DNA of 64,000 bases from Pseudomonas huaxiensis (GCF_003231275.1 NZ_QKVL01000027.1:31340-95339); one strand, 5' to 3'; counted from the stretch's first letter, positions 45,771 through 54,962 are shown. Translations and numbers: made by a program. Notes: generated by a model not told the origin, from the sequence alone.

Positions 45771-45838
45771 CGCTGGCAAGCCAGCTCCCACAGGATCTGG
45801 CGGTGCACGCAGTACCTGTGGGAGCTGGCTTGCCAGCG
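45771..45838. repeat. REPIN between ccoP and ccoG
   Basis: Two inverted REP units, CGCTGGCAAGCCAGCTCCCA plus CAGG (45771-45794) and its exact complement (45815-45838), separated by 20 bp. Each REP itself contains the small palindrome CTGGCAAGCCAG. Confidence 0.9.
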
Positions 45839-45917
45839 ATAGGACCCTAATTTCACCCCCTGACATGACCTGGATCAATTGACACCGCCAATACACCATT
45901 GTCGATCATTACCCAAC

Positions 45918-45932
45918 GCGACCCAGTGTCGC
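45918..45932. promoter_or_regulatory. GCGAC-N5-GTCGC site upstream of ccoG
   Basis: GCGACCCAGTGTCGC, the same core as at 42022-42036 with one spacer change, and followed by the same ACCC. Candidate redox-regulator (RoxR/RegA-type) site. Confidence 0.4.
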
Positions 45933-46049
45933 ACCCGCACCCCAGAATGCCAGCACAGGCGTATCATGCGGGCCAGAGCAGAAACACTTCTGACTGCGGT
46001 CGGCATGCACTGACCGCGGCATCTTTCCACTGCCGTGGGACTGTAAACG

Positions 46050-47468
46050 ATGAGCAAGCAGATTCCTGTACAAGACATCACCCCGCCTGCCAACAAGAAG
46101 AAAAACGAGAGCGTGGACCTCTACGCCGCGCGGGAAAAAATCTACACCCGAGCCTTCACCGGTATTTTCCGCAACCTGCGAATGGCAGGCGGCGCACTCC
46201 TCTTTCTCCTCTATTTCGGCACCGTCTGGCTGAACTGGGGCGGTCACCAGGCCGTCTGGTGGAACCTGCCGGAGCGCAAGTTCTACATCTTCGGCGCCAC
46301 CATCTGGCCGCAGGACTTCATCCTCCTCTCCGGCATCCTTATCGTCGCCGCCTTCGGCCTGTTCTTCATCACCGTATTCGCCGGACGCGTCTGGTGCGGC
46401 TACACCTGCCCGCAGAGCGTCTGGACCTGGATCTTCATGTGGTGCGAAAAGGTCACCGAAGGCGACCGCAACCAGCGCATGAAACTGGACAAGGCGCCGA
46501 TGAGCGCCAACAAGGCTGCCCGCAAGACCGCCAAGCACACCCTCTGGCTGCTGATCGGCTTCGTTACCGGCATCACCTTCGTCGGCTATTTCGCACCGAT
46601 CCGCGAACTGATGGTGGACTTCTTCACCGGTGAAGCGGACGGCTGGGCCTATTTCTGGGTTGGCTTCTTCACCCTCGCCACCTATGGCAACGCCGGCTGG
46701 CTGCGCGAACAGGTGTGTATTTACATGTGCCCGTACGCCCGCTTCCAGAGCGTGATGTTCGACAAGGACACCCTGATCGTTTCCTACGACCCGCGCCGCG
46801 GCGAAACCCGTGGCCCGCGTAAAAAAGACGTCGATTACAAAGCCAAGGGCCTTGGCGACTGCATCGACTGCACCATGTGCGTCCAGGTCTGCCCGACCGG
46901 CATCGACATCCGCGACGGCCTGCAGATCGAGTGCATCGGCTGCGCCGCCTGCATCGACGCCTGCGACAACATCATGGACAAGATGAACTACCCGCGCGGC
47001 CTGATCAGCTACACCACCGAACACAACCTGTCCGGGCAGAAGACCCACATGCTGCGGCCGCGACTGATCGGCTACTTCGTGGTCCTGCTGGTGATGATCG
47101 GCGCGCTCGCCAGCGCCTTCTTCATGCGTTCGCTGGTAGGCTTCGACGTCAGCAAGGACCGGGTGCTCTACCGCGAAAACGCCCAGGGCCGGATCGAGAA
47201 CGTCTACAGCCTGAAAGTGATGAACAAGGACCAGCACGACCACGTCTACGTGCTGGAAGCCGAGGGCCTGCCAGGACTGCGCCTGGAAGGTGCACGGGAG
47301 ATCCGCGTGGCAGCCGGCGATATCGTCAGCCTGCCGGTACAACTGTCGGTGGCGCCGGAACAACTGCCGTCGACCACCAACGACGTCACCTTCATTCTCA
47401 AGGACGCTGACGACAGCGGCACCGAGGTTGAAGCCAAGAGCCGGTTCATCGGCCCGCAAATCCGCTAA
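46050..47468 (+). CDS. ccoG: Cytochrome c oxidase accessory protein CcoG (FixG/RdxA)
   Basis: A 472-aa membrane protein needed for cbb3 assembly, thought to reduce copper for CcoN. It has membrane helices at about 40-60, 85-110, 160-180, 195-215 and 345-365. The NosR/FixG segment is WCGYTCPQSVWTWIFMW, and two 4Fe-4S motifs follow in CIDCTMCVQVCPTG and CIGCAACIDACDN. The C-terminal domain is immunoglobulin-like and periplasmic. First gene of ccoGHIS. Confidence 0.93.
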   Translation: MSKQIPVQDITPPANKKKNESVDLYAAREKIYTRAFTGIFRNLRMAGGALLFLLYFGTVWLNWGGHQAVWWNLPERKFYIFGATIWPQDFILLSGILIVAAFGLFFITVFAGRVWCGYTCPQSVWTWIFMWCEKVTEGDRNQRMKLDKAPMSANKAARKTAKHTLWLLIGFVTGITFVGYFAPIRELMVDFFTGEADGWAYFWVGFFTLATYGNAGWLREQVCIYMCPYARFQSVMFDKDTLIVSYDPRRGETRGPRKKDVDYKAKGLGDCIDCTMCVQVCPTGIDIRDGLQIECIGCAACIDACDNIMDKMNYPRGLISYTTEHNLSGQKTHMLRPRLIGYFVVLLVMIGALASAFFMRSLVGFDVSKDRVLYRENAQGRIENVYSLKVMNKDQHDHVYVLEAEGLPGLRLEGAREIRVAAGDIVSLPVQLSVAPEQLPSTTNDVTFILKDADDSGTEVEAKSRFIGPQIR

Positions 47469-47480
47469 GAGAGTCTTTCA

Positions 47481-48017
47481 ATGCCTGCAGTAAGCGCTCA
47501 CAGCCCCTGGTACAAGCACCTCTGGCCCTGGATCATCATCGGCATCCTGACCACTTCGGTGACCCTGAGCCTGACCATGGTCACCATTGCCGTGAACAAT
47601 CCGGACAACCTGGTCAACGACAACTACTACGAGGCCGGCAAGGGCATCAACCGCTCGCTGGACCGCGAACTGCTGGCGCAGACCCTCAATCTCAAGGCCA
47701 GCGTGCACCTGGACGAAGTCACCGGCGAAGTCGAGCTGCGCCTGAGCGGTGACAGCCAGCCGCAGACCCTGGAACTCAACCTGATCTCGCCGACTCAACC
47801 GGAGAAGGACCGCAAGATTGCCCTGACCCTGAGCAGCGAGCCGGGCCGGTATCTGGGCCAACTGGATGATCGGGTCGAAGGTCGTCGCTTCGTCGAACTG
47901 CTGGGAACCCAGGAAGGCAAGACCTGGCGGCTGTTCGAAGAGGAAGATGTTGCCCACGACGTGACCCTGATGCTGGGTGACGAGGCGCTCAAGGGGGCTG
48001 AGCACCTCGATAAGTAA
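47481..48017 (+). CDS. ccoH: cbb3 assembly protein CcoH (FixH)
   Basis: A 178-aa protein with one N-terminal transmembrane segment (PWIIIGILTTSVTLSLTMVT) and the FixH signature NNPDNLVNDNYYEAGKGINR just after it. The rest is a periplasmic beta-rich domain. CcoH stabilises cbb3 maturation with CcoI. It lies 12 bp after ccoG. Confidence 0.9.
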   Translation: MPAVSAHSPWYKHLWPWIIIGILTTSVTLSLTMVTIAVNNPDNLVNDNYYEAGKGINRSLDRELLAQTLNLKASVHLDEVTGEVELRLSGDSQPQTLELNLISPTQPEKDRKIALTLSSEPGRYLGQLDDRVEGRRFVELLGTQEGKTWRLFEEEDVAHDVTLMLGDEALKGAEHLDK

Positions 48018-48033
48018 GTGACCGTCAGACCGC

Positions 48034-48102
48034 ATCGCTGGCAAGCCAGCCCCCACAGGATCGGCGTGTACCGGACCTTGTGGGAGCTGGCTTGCCAGCG
48101 AT
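48034..48102. repeat. REPIN between ccoH and ccoI
   Basis: Inverted REP pair ATCGCTGGCAAGCCAGC(C)CCCACA (48034-48057) and its complement (48079-48102) with one mismatch. It is the same REP family as the copy at 45771-45838, inside an apparent operon. Confidence 0.88.
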
Positions 48103-48136
48103 GAAGCCGCCACCGAAAAACTGCGATAAGACAGCC

Positions 48137-50590
48137 ATGACCACCCCCACGCCTTGCTACCACTGTGCCCTGCCCGTCCCGGCCGGGAGCCGCTTCACCG
48201 CCGTGGTCCTCGGCGAATCGCGGGAATTCTGCTGCCCCGGCTGCCAGGCAGTGGCCGAGGCCATCGTCGCCGGCAAACTGGAGAGCTACTACCAGCACCG
48301 CAGCGAAGCCAGCGCCAACCCCGACGCCCTGCCGCGCCAATTGGTAGACGAACTGGCCCTGTACGACCGCGCCGACGTCCAGCAACCCTTCGTCCGACAT
48401 GAAGGCGAGTTGGCGGAAACCACCCTGCTGATCGAAGGCATCAGTTGCGCAGCCTGCGGCTGGTTGATCGAAAAACACCTGCGCGGCGTTCCGGGCGTGG
48501 CCGAGGCCCGCCTGAACCTGTCCAATCACCGTCTGCTGGTGAGCTGGGCCGACAGCCAGTTGCCGCTGTCGAAACTGCTCGCCGAGTTGCGCCACATCGG
48601 CTACGCCGCCCATCCGTACCAGCCCGACCGCGCCGCCGAGCAACTGGCCAGCGAAAACCGCACCGCCCTGCGCCAACTCGGCGTCGCCGGGCTGCTGTGG
48701 TTCCAGGCGATGATGGCGACCATGGCCACCTGGCCGGAATTCAACATCGACCTCAGCCCGGAACTGCACATCATCCTGCGCTGGGTGGCGATGTTTCTGA
48801 CCACTCCCATCGTCTTCTACAGTTGCGCGCCATTCTTCCGCGGTGCTGCCCGCGACCTTCGAACCCGCCACCTGACCATGGACGTGTCGGTCTCGCTGGC
48901 CATCGGCCTGGCCTACGGCGCCGGCATCTGGACCGCGATTACCGGCAGCGGCGAGCTGTACTTCGACGCGGTGGGCATGTTTGCCCTGTTCCTGTTGGCC
49001 GGGCGCTACCTGGAACGCCGCGCCCGCGAGCGCACCGCCGCCGCCACCGCGCAACTGGTCAACCTGCTGCCGGCCTCGTGCCTGCGCCTGGACGACACTG
49101 GCAACAGCGAGCGAATCCTCCTGCGCGAACTGCAGATCGGCGACCGCATTCTGGTCCAGCCAGGCGCGGTACTGCCGGCGGACGGACGGATTGTCGAGGG
49201 CCAGTCGAGCGTCGATGAATCGCTGCTGACCGGCGAATACCTGCCCCATCCGCGCCAGCGCGGCGATGCCGTCACCGCTGGCACCCTCAACGTGGAAAGC
49301 GCGCTGACCGTGCAAGTTATGGCTCTCGGCCACGACACCCGGCTCTCGGCGATCGTGCGCCTGCTGGAGCGGGCCCAGTCGGAAAAACCGCGACTGGCGG
49401 AAATTGCCGACCGCGCCTCGCAATGGTTTCTGCTGTTCAGCCTGATCGCCGCCGCTGCCATCGGCGTGTTGTGGTGGCAGATCGATCCGTCACGGGCCTT
49501 CTGGATCGTTCTGGCGATGCTGGTGGCCACCTGCCCGTGCGCCCTCTCCCTCGCCACCCCGACCGCCCTCACCGCCGCCACCGGCACTCTGCACAGCCTC
49601 GGCCTGTTGCTGACCCGCGGCCATGTGCTGGAAGGCCTGAACCAGATCGACACGGTGATCTTCGACAAGACTGGCACCCTCACCGAAGGCCGCCTGACCC
49701 TGCGCTCCATCCGTCCGTTGGGCACGCTGGACGCCGATCACTGCCTGCGCCTTGCCGCCGCCCTGGAAAACCGCTCCGAGCACCCTATCGCCCGCGCCTT
49801 CGGCCGCACCGTGGCGGTGGCGGACGCGGTTCAGAGCAACCCCGGCCTGGGCCTGGAAGGCCGAGTCGAGGAGCGCCTGCTGCGTATCGGCCAGCCGGCT
49901 TTCGTCTGCGAGTTGAGCGGCGCGGCAGTGCCCGCGATGCCGGACGAACCCGGACAATGGCTGTTGCTGGGTGATACCCAGGGTCCGCTGGCCTGGTTCG
50001 TTCTCGACGATCGCCTGCGCGCCGACGCCGCCGACCTGCTGGACGCCTGCCGCGCCCGTGGCTGGAAAACCCTGCTGCTGTCCGGTGACAGTTCGCCGAT
50101 GGTGGCCAGCGTCGCCGCCGAACTGCGCATCGACCAGGCCATCGGCGGCCTGCGCCCGGACGACAAGCTGCAACAGTTGAAAGCCCTGCAGGCCGAAGGC
50201 CGCAAGGTGCTGATGCTCGGTGACGGGGTCAACGACGTGCCGGTCCTGGCCGCCGCCGACATCAGCATCGCCATGGGCTCGGCCACCGATCTGGCCAAGA
50301 CCAGCGCCGACGCGGTGCTGCTGTCCAATCGCCTGGATACCCTGGAGCAGGCTTTCAGCCTCGCGCGGCGCACGCGGCGGATCATCATCGAAAACCTGCT
50401 CTGGGCCGGTCTGTATAATGGCCTCATGCTGCCGTTCGCCGCCCTGGGCTGGATCACGCCGATATGGGCTGCGGTCGGCATGTCGGTCAGTTCGCTGATC
50501 GTGGTCCTCAATGCCCTGCGCCTGACCCGGCTGCGCGGCGCACCGGCTTCAAACCGTCCGGCCAGCGCCACCCACCCCGCGACGGCCTGA
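48137..50590 (+). CDS. ccoI: Copper-transporting P-type ATPase for cbb3 assembly (CcoI/FixI)
   Basis: An 817-aa P1B ATPase that exports copper to the periplasm for oxidase assembly. In order: Cys-rich N terminus (CYHC, CCPGC), a heavy-metal domain with EGISCAACGWLIEKHL (about 100), membrane pairs, the CPC ion channel motif in CPCALSLATPTALTAAT, phosphorylation motif DKTGTLTEG, and GDGVNDVPVLAAADIS. The start at 48137 follows the REPIN. The stop is 12 bp before ccoS. Confidence 0.94.
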   Translation: MTTPTPCYHCALPVPAGSRFTAVVLGESREFCCPGCQAVAEAIVAGKLESYYQHRSEASANPDALPRQLVDELALYDRADVQQPFVRHEGELAETTLLIEGISCAACGWLIEKHLRGVPGVAEARLNLSNHRLLVSWADSQLPLSKLLAELRHIGYAAHPYQPDRAAEQLASENRTALRQLGVAGLLWFQAMMATMATWPEFNIDLSPELHIILRWVAMFLTTPIVFYSCAPFFRGAARDLRTRHLTMDVSVSLAIGLAYGAGIWTAITGSGELYFDAVGMFALFLLAGRYLERRARERTAAATAQLVNLLPASCLRLDDTGNSERILLRELQIGDRILVQPGAVLPADGRIVEGQSSVDESLLTGEYLPHPRQRGDAVTAGTLNVESALTVQVMALGHDTRLSAIVRLLERAQSEKPRLAEIADRASQWFLLFSLIAAAAIGVLWWQIDPSRAFWIVLAMLVATCPCALSLATPTALTAATGTLHSLGLLLTRGHVLEGLNQIDTVIFDKTGTLTEGRLTLRSIRPLGTLDADHCLRLAAALENRSEHPIARAFGRTVAVADAVQSNPGLGLEGRVEERLLRIGQPAFVCELSGAAVPAMPDEPGQWLLLGDTQGPLAWFVLDDRLRADAADLLDACRARGWKTLLLSGDSSPMVASVAAELRIDQAIGGLRPDDKLQQLKALQAEGRKVLMLGDGVNDVPVLAAADISIAMGSATDLAKTSADAVLLSNRLDTLEQAFSLARRTRRIIIENLLWAGLYNGLMLPFAALGWITPIWAAVGMSVSSLIVVLNALRLTRLRGAPASNRPASATHPATA

Positions 50591-50602
50591 CCAGGAGATC
50601 CC

Positions 50603-50830
50603 ATGCCCGCCCTCTACGTGATGATTCCTGCCGCTCTGGTGCTCGTCGGCATCGCCCTGTACATCTTCTTCTGGGCAGTGGACAGCGGCCAGTACGAAGA
50701 CCTCGACGGCCCGGCCCACAGCATCCTGTTCGACGACCAGGACCCCAAGCACCAGGCCGCGGTGCAAGCGCAGCAAGAACAACAGAACCCCACTCCCGAC
50801 GAGCCGAAAGAGCCCACGCCCCGTGCCTGA
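50603..50830 (+). CDS. ccoS: cbb3 maturation protein CcoS
   Basis: A 75-aa single-span protein: MPALYVMIPAALVLVGIALY forms the helix, followed by the conserved FFWAVDSGQYEDLDGPAHSI and a Gln/Glu/Pro-rich tail. CcoS is needed for cofactor insertion into cbb3. Preceded by AGGAGATCCC; its end overlaps the next gene by 8 bp. Confidence 0.92.
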   Translation: MPALYVMIPAALVLVGIALYIFFWAVDSGQYEDLDGPAHSILFDDQDPKHQAAVQAQQEQQNPTPDEPKEPTPRA

Positions 50831-51506
50831 CCTGCTACCCCTGCTGAGTTCGGCACTGATCCTCGGCCTGCTTGGCGGCGGCCACTGCCTGGGGATGTGC
50901 GGCGGCCTGATGGGCGCCCTCACCCTCGCGATCCCGCCGGAACAACGCGGCCGTCGCCTGCAACTGTTGCTGGCCTACAACCTGGGCCGCGTACTCAGCT
51001 ACGCCAGCGCCGGGCTGCTGCTGGGTCTCGCCGGCTGGGCGCTGGCCGGAAGCCCCTTGGCGACGGCCATGCGCGTGATCGCGGCGCTGCTGCTTATCAG
51101 CATGGGCCTGTACCTGGCCGGCTGGTGGAGCGGCCTGACCCGCATCGAAAGCCTGGGCCGCGGCCTGTGGCGGCATATCCAGCCAGTGGCGACGCGCCTG
51201 CTGCCGGTGTCCAGCGTGCCGCGCGCTTTGCTGCTGGGCGCGCTGTGGGGATGGCTGCCGTGCGGCCTGGTCTACAGCACCCTGCTCTGGGCCGCCAGCC
51301 AGGGCAGCGCGGTGAACAGCGCCCTGTTGATGCTGGCCTTCGGTATCGGCACCTGGCCGGTATTGCTCGCCACGGGCCTTGCCGCCGAGCGCAGCAACGC
51401 CCTGTTGCGGCGCCGTGGCGTGCGGGTGGCCGGGGGCCTGCTGGTGATCCTGTTTGGCCTGTGGACCCTGCCCGGCCCGCACCAGCACTGGCTGATGGGT
51501 CACTGA
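50823..51506 (+). CDS. TauE/SafE (UreH-like) membrane protein
   Basis: A 227-aa membrane protein with about six helices. The N-terminal motif GLLGGGHCLGMCGGLMGALT, with a conserved His-Cys-Cys arrangement, is typical of the SafE/UreH branch often found beside cbb3 or copper genes, and a second Cys is in WGWLPCGLVYSTLLW. A metal- or thiol-transport role in oxidase assembly is inferred from context. Starts at a GTG (50823) inside the end of ccoS, indicating coupling. Confidence 0.82.
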   Translation: MPDLLPLLSSALILGLLGGGHCLGMCGGLMGALTLAIPPEQRGRRLQLLLAYNLGRVLSYASAGLLLGLAGWALAGSPLATAMRVIAALLLISMGLYLAGWWSGLTRIESLGRGLWRHIQPVATRLLPVSSVPRALLLGALWGWLPCGLVYSTLLWAASQGSAVNSALLMLAFGIGTWPVLLATGLAAERSNALLRRRGVRVAGGLLVILFGLWTLPGPHQHWLMGH

Positions 51507-51513
51507 AGCGGAT

Positions 51514-51527
51514 TTGATACAAATCAA
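51514..51527. promoter_or_regulatory. Perfect Anr box upstream of hemN
   Basis: TTGATACAAATCAA is an exact TTGAT-N4-ATCAA. The centre (51520.5) predicts a start near 51562; TAGACT at 51550-51555 is exactly at the -10 position, leaving a 27-nt leader to hemN. Confidence 0.88.
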
Positions 51528-51588
51528 CACTGATGTACGTGTGGCTCCCTAGACTCCGGACACTGCCGCAATTCCTGGGACTGCCACC

Positions 51589-52971
51589 ATGCACGACGCC
51601 CTCCAATGGGACTCTGACCTGATTCGCCGTTACGATCTGGCCGGCCCGCGCTACACCTCCTATCCGACCGCAGTGCAACTGCACAGCGAAATCGGCTCCT
51701 TCGACCTCCTGCACGCCCTGCGTGACAGCCGCCGAGCGGCGCGTCCGCTGTCTCTCTACGTCCATGTGCCGTTCTGCGCCAACATTTGCTACTACTGCGC
51801 CTGCAACAAGGTCATCACCAAGGACCGCGCCCGCGCACAGCCTTACCTGCAGCGGCTGGAACAGGAAATCCAGCTGATCGCCTGCCACCTCGATCCCGGC
51901 CAGACCGTCGAACAACTGCACCTGGGCGGTGGCACGCCAACCTTCCTCAGCCACGTCGAACTGCGCCAGTTGATGGCGCAACTGCGCAAGCACTTCAACT
52001 TGCTGGATGATGATTCGGGCGACTACGGCATCGAGATCGATCCCCGCGAGGCAGACTGGTCGACCATGGGCCTGCTGCGAGAACTGGGCTTCAACCGCGT
52101 CAGCCTCGGCGTGCAGGACCTCGACCCGGTCGTCCAACGGGCGATCAACCGCCTGCAAAGCCTGGAACAGACCCGCACCATTATCGAAGCGGCGCGCACC
52201 CTGCAATTCCGCTCGATCAACCTCGACCTGATCTACGGCCTGCCCAAGCAGACCCCGGAAGGCTTCGCTCGCACCGTCGAAGAAGTGATCAAGCTGCAGC
52301 CGGACCGGCTGTCGGTCTTCAACTACGCGCACCTGCCCGAACGCTTCATGCCGCAACGGCGCATCGACAGCAGCGACCTGCCGGCACCGGCGGCGAAGCT
52401 GGAAATGCTGCACAACACCATCGAGCAACTGACCCGCGCCGGCTATCGCTACATCGGCATGGACCACTTCGCCCTGCCTGACGACGAACTGGCCATCGCC
52501 CAGGAAGAGTCGACCCTGCAGCGCAACTTCCAGGGCTACACCACCCACGGTCATTGCGACCTGATCGGCCTCGGGGTGTCGGCCATCAGCCAGATCGGCG
52601 ACCTCTACTGCCAGAACAGCAGTGACCTCAACGAATACCAGAACGCCCTGGACGCCGCACAACTGGGCACCAGCCGCGGACTGATCTGCACCCAGGACGA
52701 TCGCGTGCGCCGGGCCGTGATCCAGGACCTGATCTGCCATTTCGAACTGGATTTCGAGCGCATTGAACAGGCGTTCACCATCGACTTCCGGGGCTACTTC
52801 AACGATTTGTGGCCGGCACTGGAAGGCATGGCCAAGGACGGCCTGATCGAGCTGCGCAACGACGGCATCAGCGTGTTGCCGGCCGGTCGCTTGCTGGTGC
52901 GCTCGGTGTGCATGGTGTTCGACGCGTACCTGGACCTGAACAACCGCCAGCGTTTTTCGCGAGTGATCTGA
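51589..52971 (+). CDS. hemN: Oxygen-independent coproporphyrinogen III oxidase
   Basis: A radical SAM enzyme (460 aa) decarboxylating coproporphyrinogen III when oxygen is low, supplying haem for cbb3. The cluster motif is CANICYYCACNK (CxxxCxxC, about 62-73), followed by LHLGGGTPTFLS, GLPKQTPEGFART, and the C-terminal DLICHFELDFERI. The N terminus WDSDLIRRYDLAGPRYTSYP is the HemN lead segment. Its Anr box fits the anaerobic role, and anr lies 630 bp downstream. Confidence 0.95.
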   Translation: MHDALQWDSDLIRRYDLAGPRYTSYPTAVQLHSEIGSFDLLHALRDSRRAARPLSLYVHVPFCANICYYCACNKVITKDRARAQPYLQRLEQEIQLIACHLDPGQTVEQLHLGGGTPTFLSHVELRQLMAQLRKHFNLLDDDSGDYGIEIDPREADWSTMGLLRELGFNRVSLGVQDLDPVVQRAINRLQSLEQTRTIIEAARTLQFRSINLDLIYGLPKQTPEGFARTVEEVIKLQPDRLSVFNYAHLPERFMPQRRIDSSDLPAPAAKLEMLHNTIEQLTRAGYRYIGMDHFALPDDELAIAQEESTLQRNFQGYTTHGHCDLIGLGVSAISQIGDLYCQNSSDLNEYQNALDAAQLGTSRGLICTQDDRVRRAVIQDLICHFELDFERIEQAFTIDFRGYFNDLWPALEGMAKDGLIELRNDGISVLPAGRLLVRSVCMVFDAYLDLNNRQRFSRVI

Positions 52972-52985
52972 GCCGCTGGCGCGGC

Positions 52986-53444
52986 TCAGGCATTAAGCAA
53001 CTTGATTGCCTTGCCGACCTGGTCCGGCGTCAACGCCAACTGCCCCATGGCCCGGACCAGACCGAAGTTGGCGGTGTTCAACGAGGCAGACAATGCGCTG
53101 ACCCGGGCTTCCAGGGCCGCCGTCTTTTTCTGCATTTCCACCGGATCGAGGGAACGATCCCGCATCAGAGACTGCAACTGACGCTGGGCTTCGGCCAGTT
53201 CCCGCTGCAACTTGCGAATCATCTTCAACAATTGGCGAACCGACTCCGGCAAGCCGCTTTCGTCGATATCCGCGTCATCTTGACGCTGGCCGGACACCTC
53301 CAGCCCCTTGAGAGAAAGGCTGACCTTCACCCCTTCACCCGGTGCTGTGGTGCCCTCACCTTCTTCTCCGCGCTTCGCCTGAACGGGCTCGGAATGCCCG
53401 GAAACAGAGGCCTGGCGAGTGGCCTGAAGATCGACGGTCAACAT
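52986..53444 (-). CDS. Coiled-coil protein of unknown function
   Basis: A 152-aa cytoplasmic protein. The first 55 residues are low-complexity (Gly, Glu, Ala, Lys); residues about 65-125 form a predicted coiled coil (RQLLKMIRKLQRELAEAQRQ onwards); the end (LALTPDQVGKAIKLLNA) is a short helix. I recognise no enzyme motif. The ATG at 53442-53444 (MLTVDLQATRQASVSG) is preferred to a start 32 codons upstream, whose extension looks non-coding. It is divergent from anr. Confidence 0.6.
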   Translation of the reverse strand: MLTVDLQATRQASVSGHSEPVQAKRGEEGEGTTAPGEGVKVSLSLKGLEVSGQRQDDADIDESGLPESVRQLLKMIRKLQRELAEAQRQLQSLMRDRSLDPVEMQKKTAALEARVSALSASLNTANFGLVRAMGQLALTPDQVGKAIKLLNA

Positions 53445-53598
53445 GCTGGTTTTGCCTGAGAGACGTGATGCAATTGTTATCGGCTTGAAACCCGCGAACT
53501 TGAGCGGGAAGCGCACCAAAAAAGAGCACGCTGGCCTCAACCGTCCCGGCTGAGTTACCCTTGTGTTCTATGTGTGCTTTCCCACAAGGAATGATGAA

Positions 53599-54333
53599 AT
53601 GTCTGAGCCTGTTAAACTGCGCCCTCACAACCAGGCCCATTGCAAGGATTGCAGCCTGGCGCCTCTGTGTCTGCCTCTGTCACTGAACATGGAAGACATG
53701 GATTCGCTGGATGAAATCGTCAAACGTGGGCGCCCGCTGAAAAAAGGCGAGTTTCTGTTCCGGCAGGGTGACAACTTCGGTTCGGTTTACGCGGTGCGCT
53801 CCGGCGCCCTGAAAACCTTCAGCCTGAGCGATGGCGGCGAAGAACAGATCACAGGCTTCCACCTGCCCAGCGAACTGGTGGGATTGTCGGGCATGGACAC
53901 CGAAACCTACCCGGTCTCGGCCCAGGCGCAAGAGACCACGTCGGTATGCGAAATACCCTTCGAACGGCTGGACGAGTTGTCGGTGCAATTGCCGCAACTG
54001 CGTCGGCAATTGATGCGGGTGATGAGCCGGGAAATCCGCGACGACCAGCAAATGATGCTGCTGTTGTCGAAAAAGACCGCCGACGAGCGGATCGCCACCT
54101 TCCTGGTCAACCTCTCCGCGCGGTTCCGCGCCCGTGGCTACTCGGCCAACCAGTTCCGCCTGAGCATGTCGCGCAACGAAATCGGCAATTACCTGGGCCT
54201 GGCGGTGGAAACCGTGTCCCGCGTGTTTACCCGCTTCCAGCAGAACGGCCTGATCGAAGCCGAAGGCAAGGAAGTGCGCATTCTCGACCCGATCCAGCTT
54301 TGCGCGCTGGCCGGTGGCGCACTGGAAGCCTGA
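53599..54333 (+). CDS. anr: Oxygen-sensing transcription factor Anr
   Basis: A 244-aa FNR-family activator. The four 4Fe-4S ligands are present: Cys15, Cys18 and Cys24 in HCKDCSLAPLC, and Cys117 in SVCEIPFERL. A cyclic-nucleotide-fold domain follows, with a C-terminal helix-turn-helix (SRNEIGNYLGLAVETVSRVF) whose E, V and R residues read TTGAT half-sites. The ATG at 53599 with AAGGA upstream gives the exact Anr length. Targets visible in this window are hemN and the first cco operon. Confidence 0.95.
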   Translation: MSEPVKLRPHNQAHCKDCSLAPLCLPLSLNMEDMDSLDEIVKRGRPLKKGEFLFRQGDNFGSVYAVRSGALKTFSLSDGGEEQITGFHLPSELVGLSGMDTETYPVSAQAQETTSVCEIPFERLDELSVQLPQLRRQLMRVMSREIRDDQQMMLLLSKKTADERIATFLVNLSARFRARGYSANQFRLSMSRNEIGNYLGLAVETVSRVFTRFQQNGLIEAEGKEVRILDPIQLCALAGGALEA

Positions 54334-54389
54334 AATCCTCGGCAAACGGGTATACTGGCGGGCGTTTTGCCTTTCAGGATACCCGCTCC

Positions 54390-54938
54390 ATGCCCAGCGA
54401 AAGCTTTGACCTCAAATCCCTGATCCGCCCGGTTACGGACTTCCCCAAGCCCGGCGTGATCTTCCGTGACATCACCCCGCTGTTCCAGTCGCCGCGAGGC
54501 TTGCGCCATGTCGCCGACCAGTTCATCGAGCGCTACGTCGAGGCCGAGTTCAGCCATATCGGCGCCATGGATGCCCGCGGTTTCCTGATCGGCTCGATCA
54601 TCGCCCACCAGTTGAACAAGCCGCTGATCCTGTTCCGCAAACAGGGCAAGCTGCCGGCAGACGTGATTTCCGAGGGTTACCAGACCGAGTACGGCGAAGC
54701 CTTCCTGGAAGTGCATGCCGACAGCCTGTGTGAGGGCGACGCGGTGCTGATCTTCGATGACCTGATCGCCACCGGCGGTACCTTGCTGGCTGCCGCCAAT
54801 CTGGTTCGCCGCATGGGCGCGGCGGTATTTGAAGCGGCGGCGATCATCGACCTGCCAGAGCTGGGCGGTTCGCAGAAACTGCAGGACGCCGGGATTTCGA
54901 CCTTCTGCCTGACCGAGTTTTCGCTGAGCGAATACTGA
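54390..54938 (+). CDS. apt: Adenine phosphoribosyltransferase
   Basis: Salvages adenine to AMP using PRPP (182 aa). Motifs: IRPVTDFPKPGVIFRDITPL at the N terminus, DARGFLIGSIIAHQ, the flexible loop RKQGKLPADVISEGYQTEYG, and the PRPP loop LIFDDLIATGGTLLAA. A -10-like TATACT (54351-54356) sits 33 bp before the ATG, so it may have its own promoter beside read-through from anr. Confidence 0.95.
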   Translation: MPSESFDLKSLIRPVTDFPKPGVIFRDITPLFQSPRGLRHVADQFIERYVEAEFSHIGAMDARGFLIGSIIAHQLNKPLILFRKQGKLPADVISEGYQTEYGEAFLEVHADSLCEGDAVLIFDDLIATGGTLLAAANLVRRMGAAVFEAAAIIDLPELGGSQKLQDAGISTFCLTEFSLSEY

Positions 54939-54962
54939 TCCCGCGGTAACGCAGGCCGCTGC

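Larger units (their letters stand above)
45682..46049. other. ccoP-ccoG intergenic region
   Basis: 368 bp holding the ccoP terminator (45699-45733), a perfect REPIN (45771-45838) and a GCGAC-N5-GTCGC site (45918-45932) about 117 bp before ccoG. No Anr box was recognised here. Confidence 0.7.

Noticed and set aside
45868..45890. TTGAC/ATCAA-like sequence near ccoG as an Anr box
   Set aside because: The half-sites are in the wrong order (ATCAATTGAC) and do not form TTGAT-N4-ATCAA.
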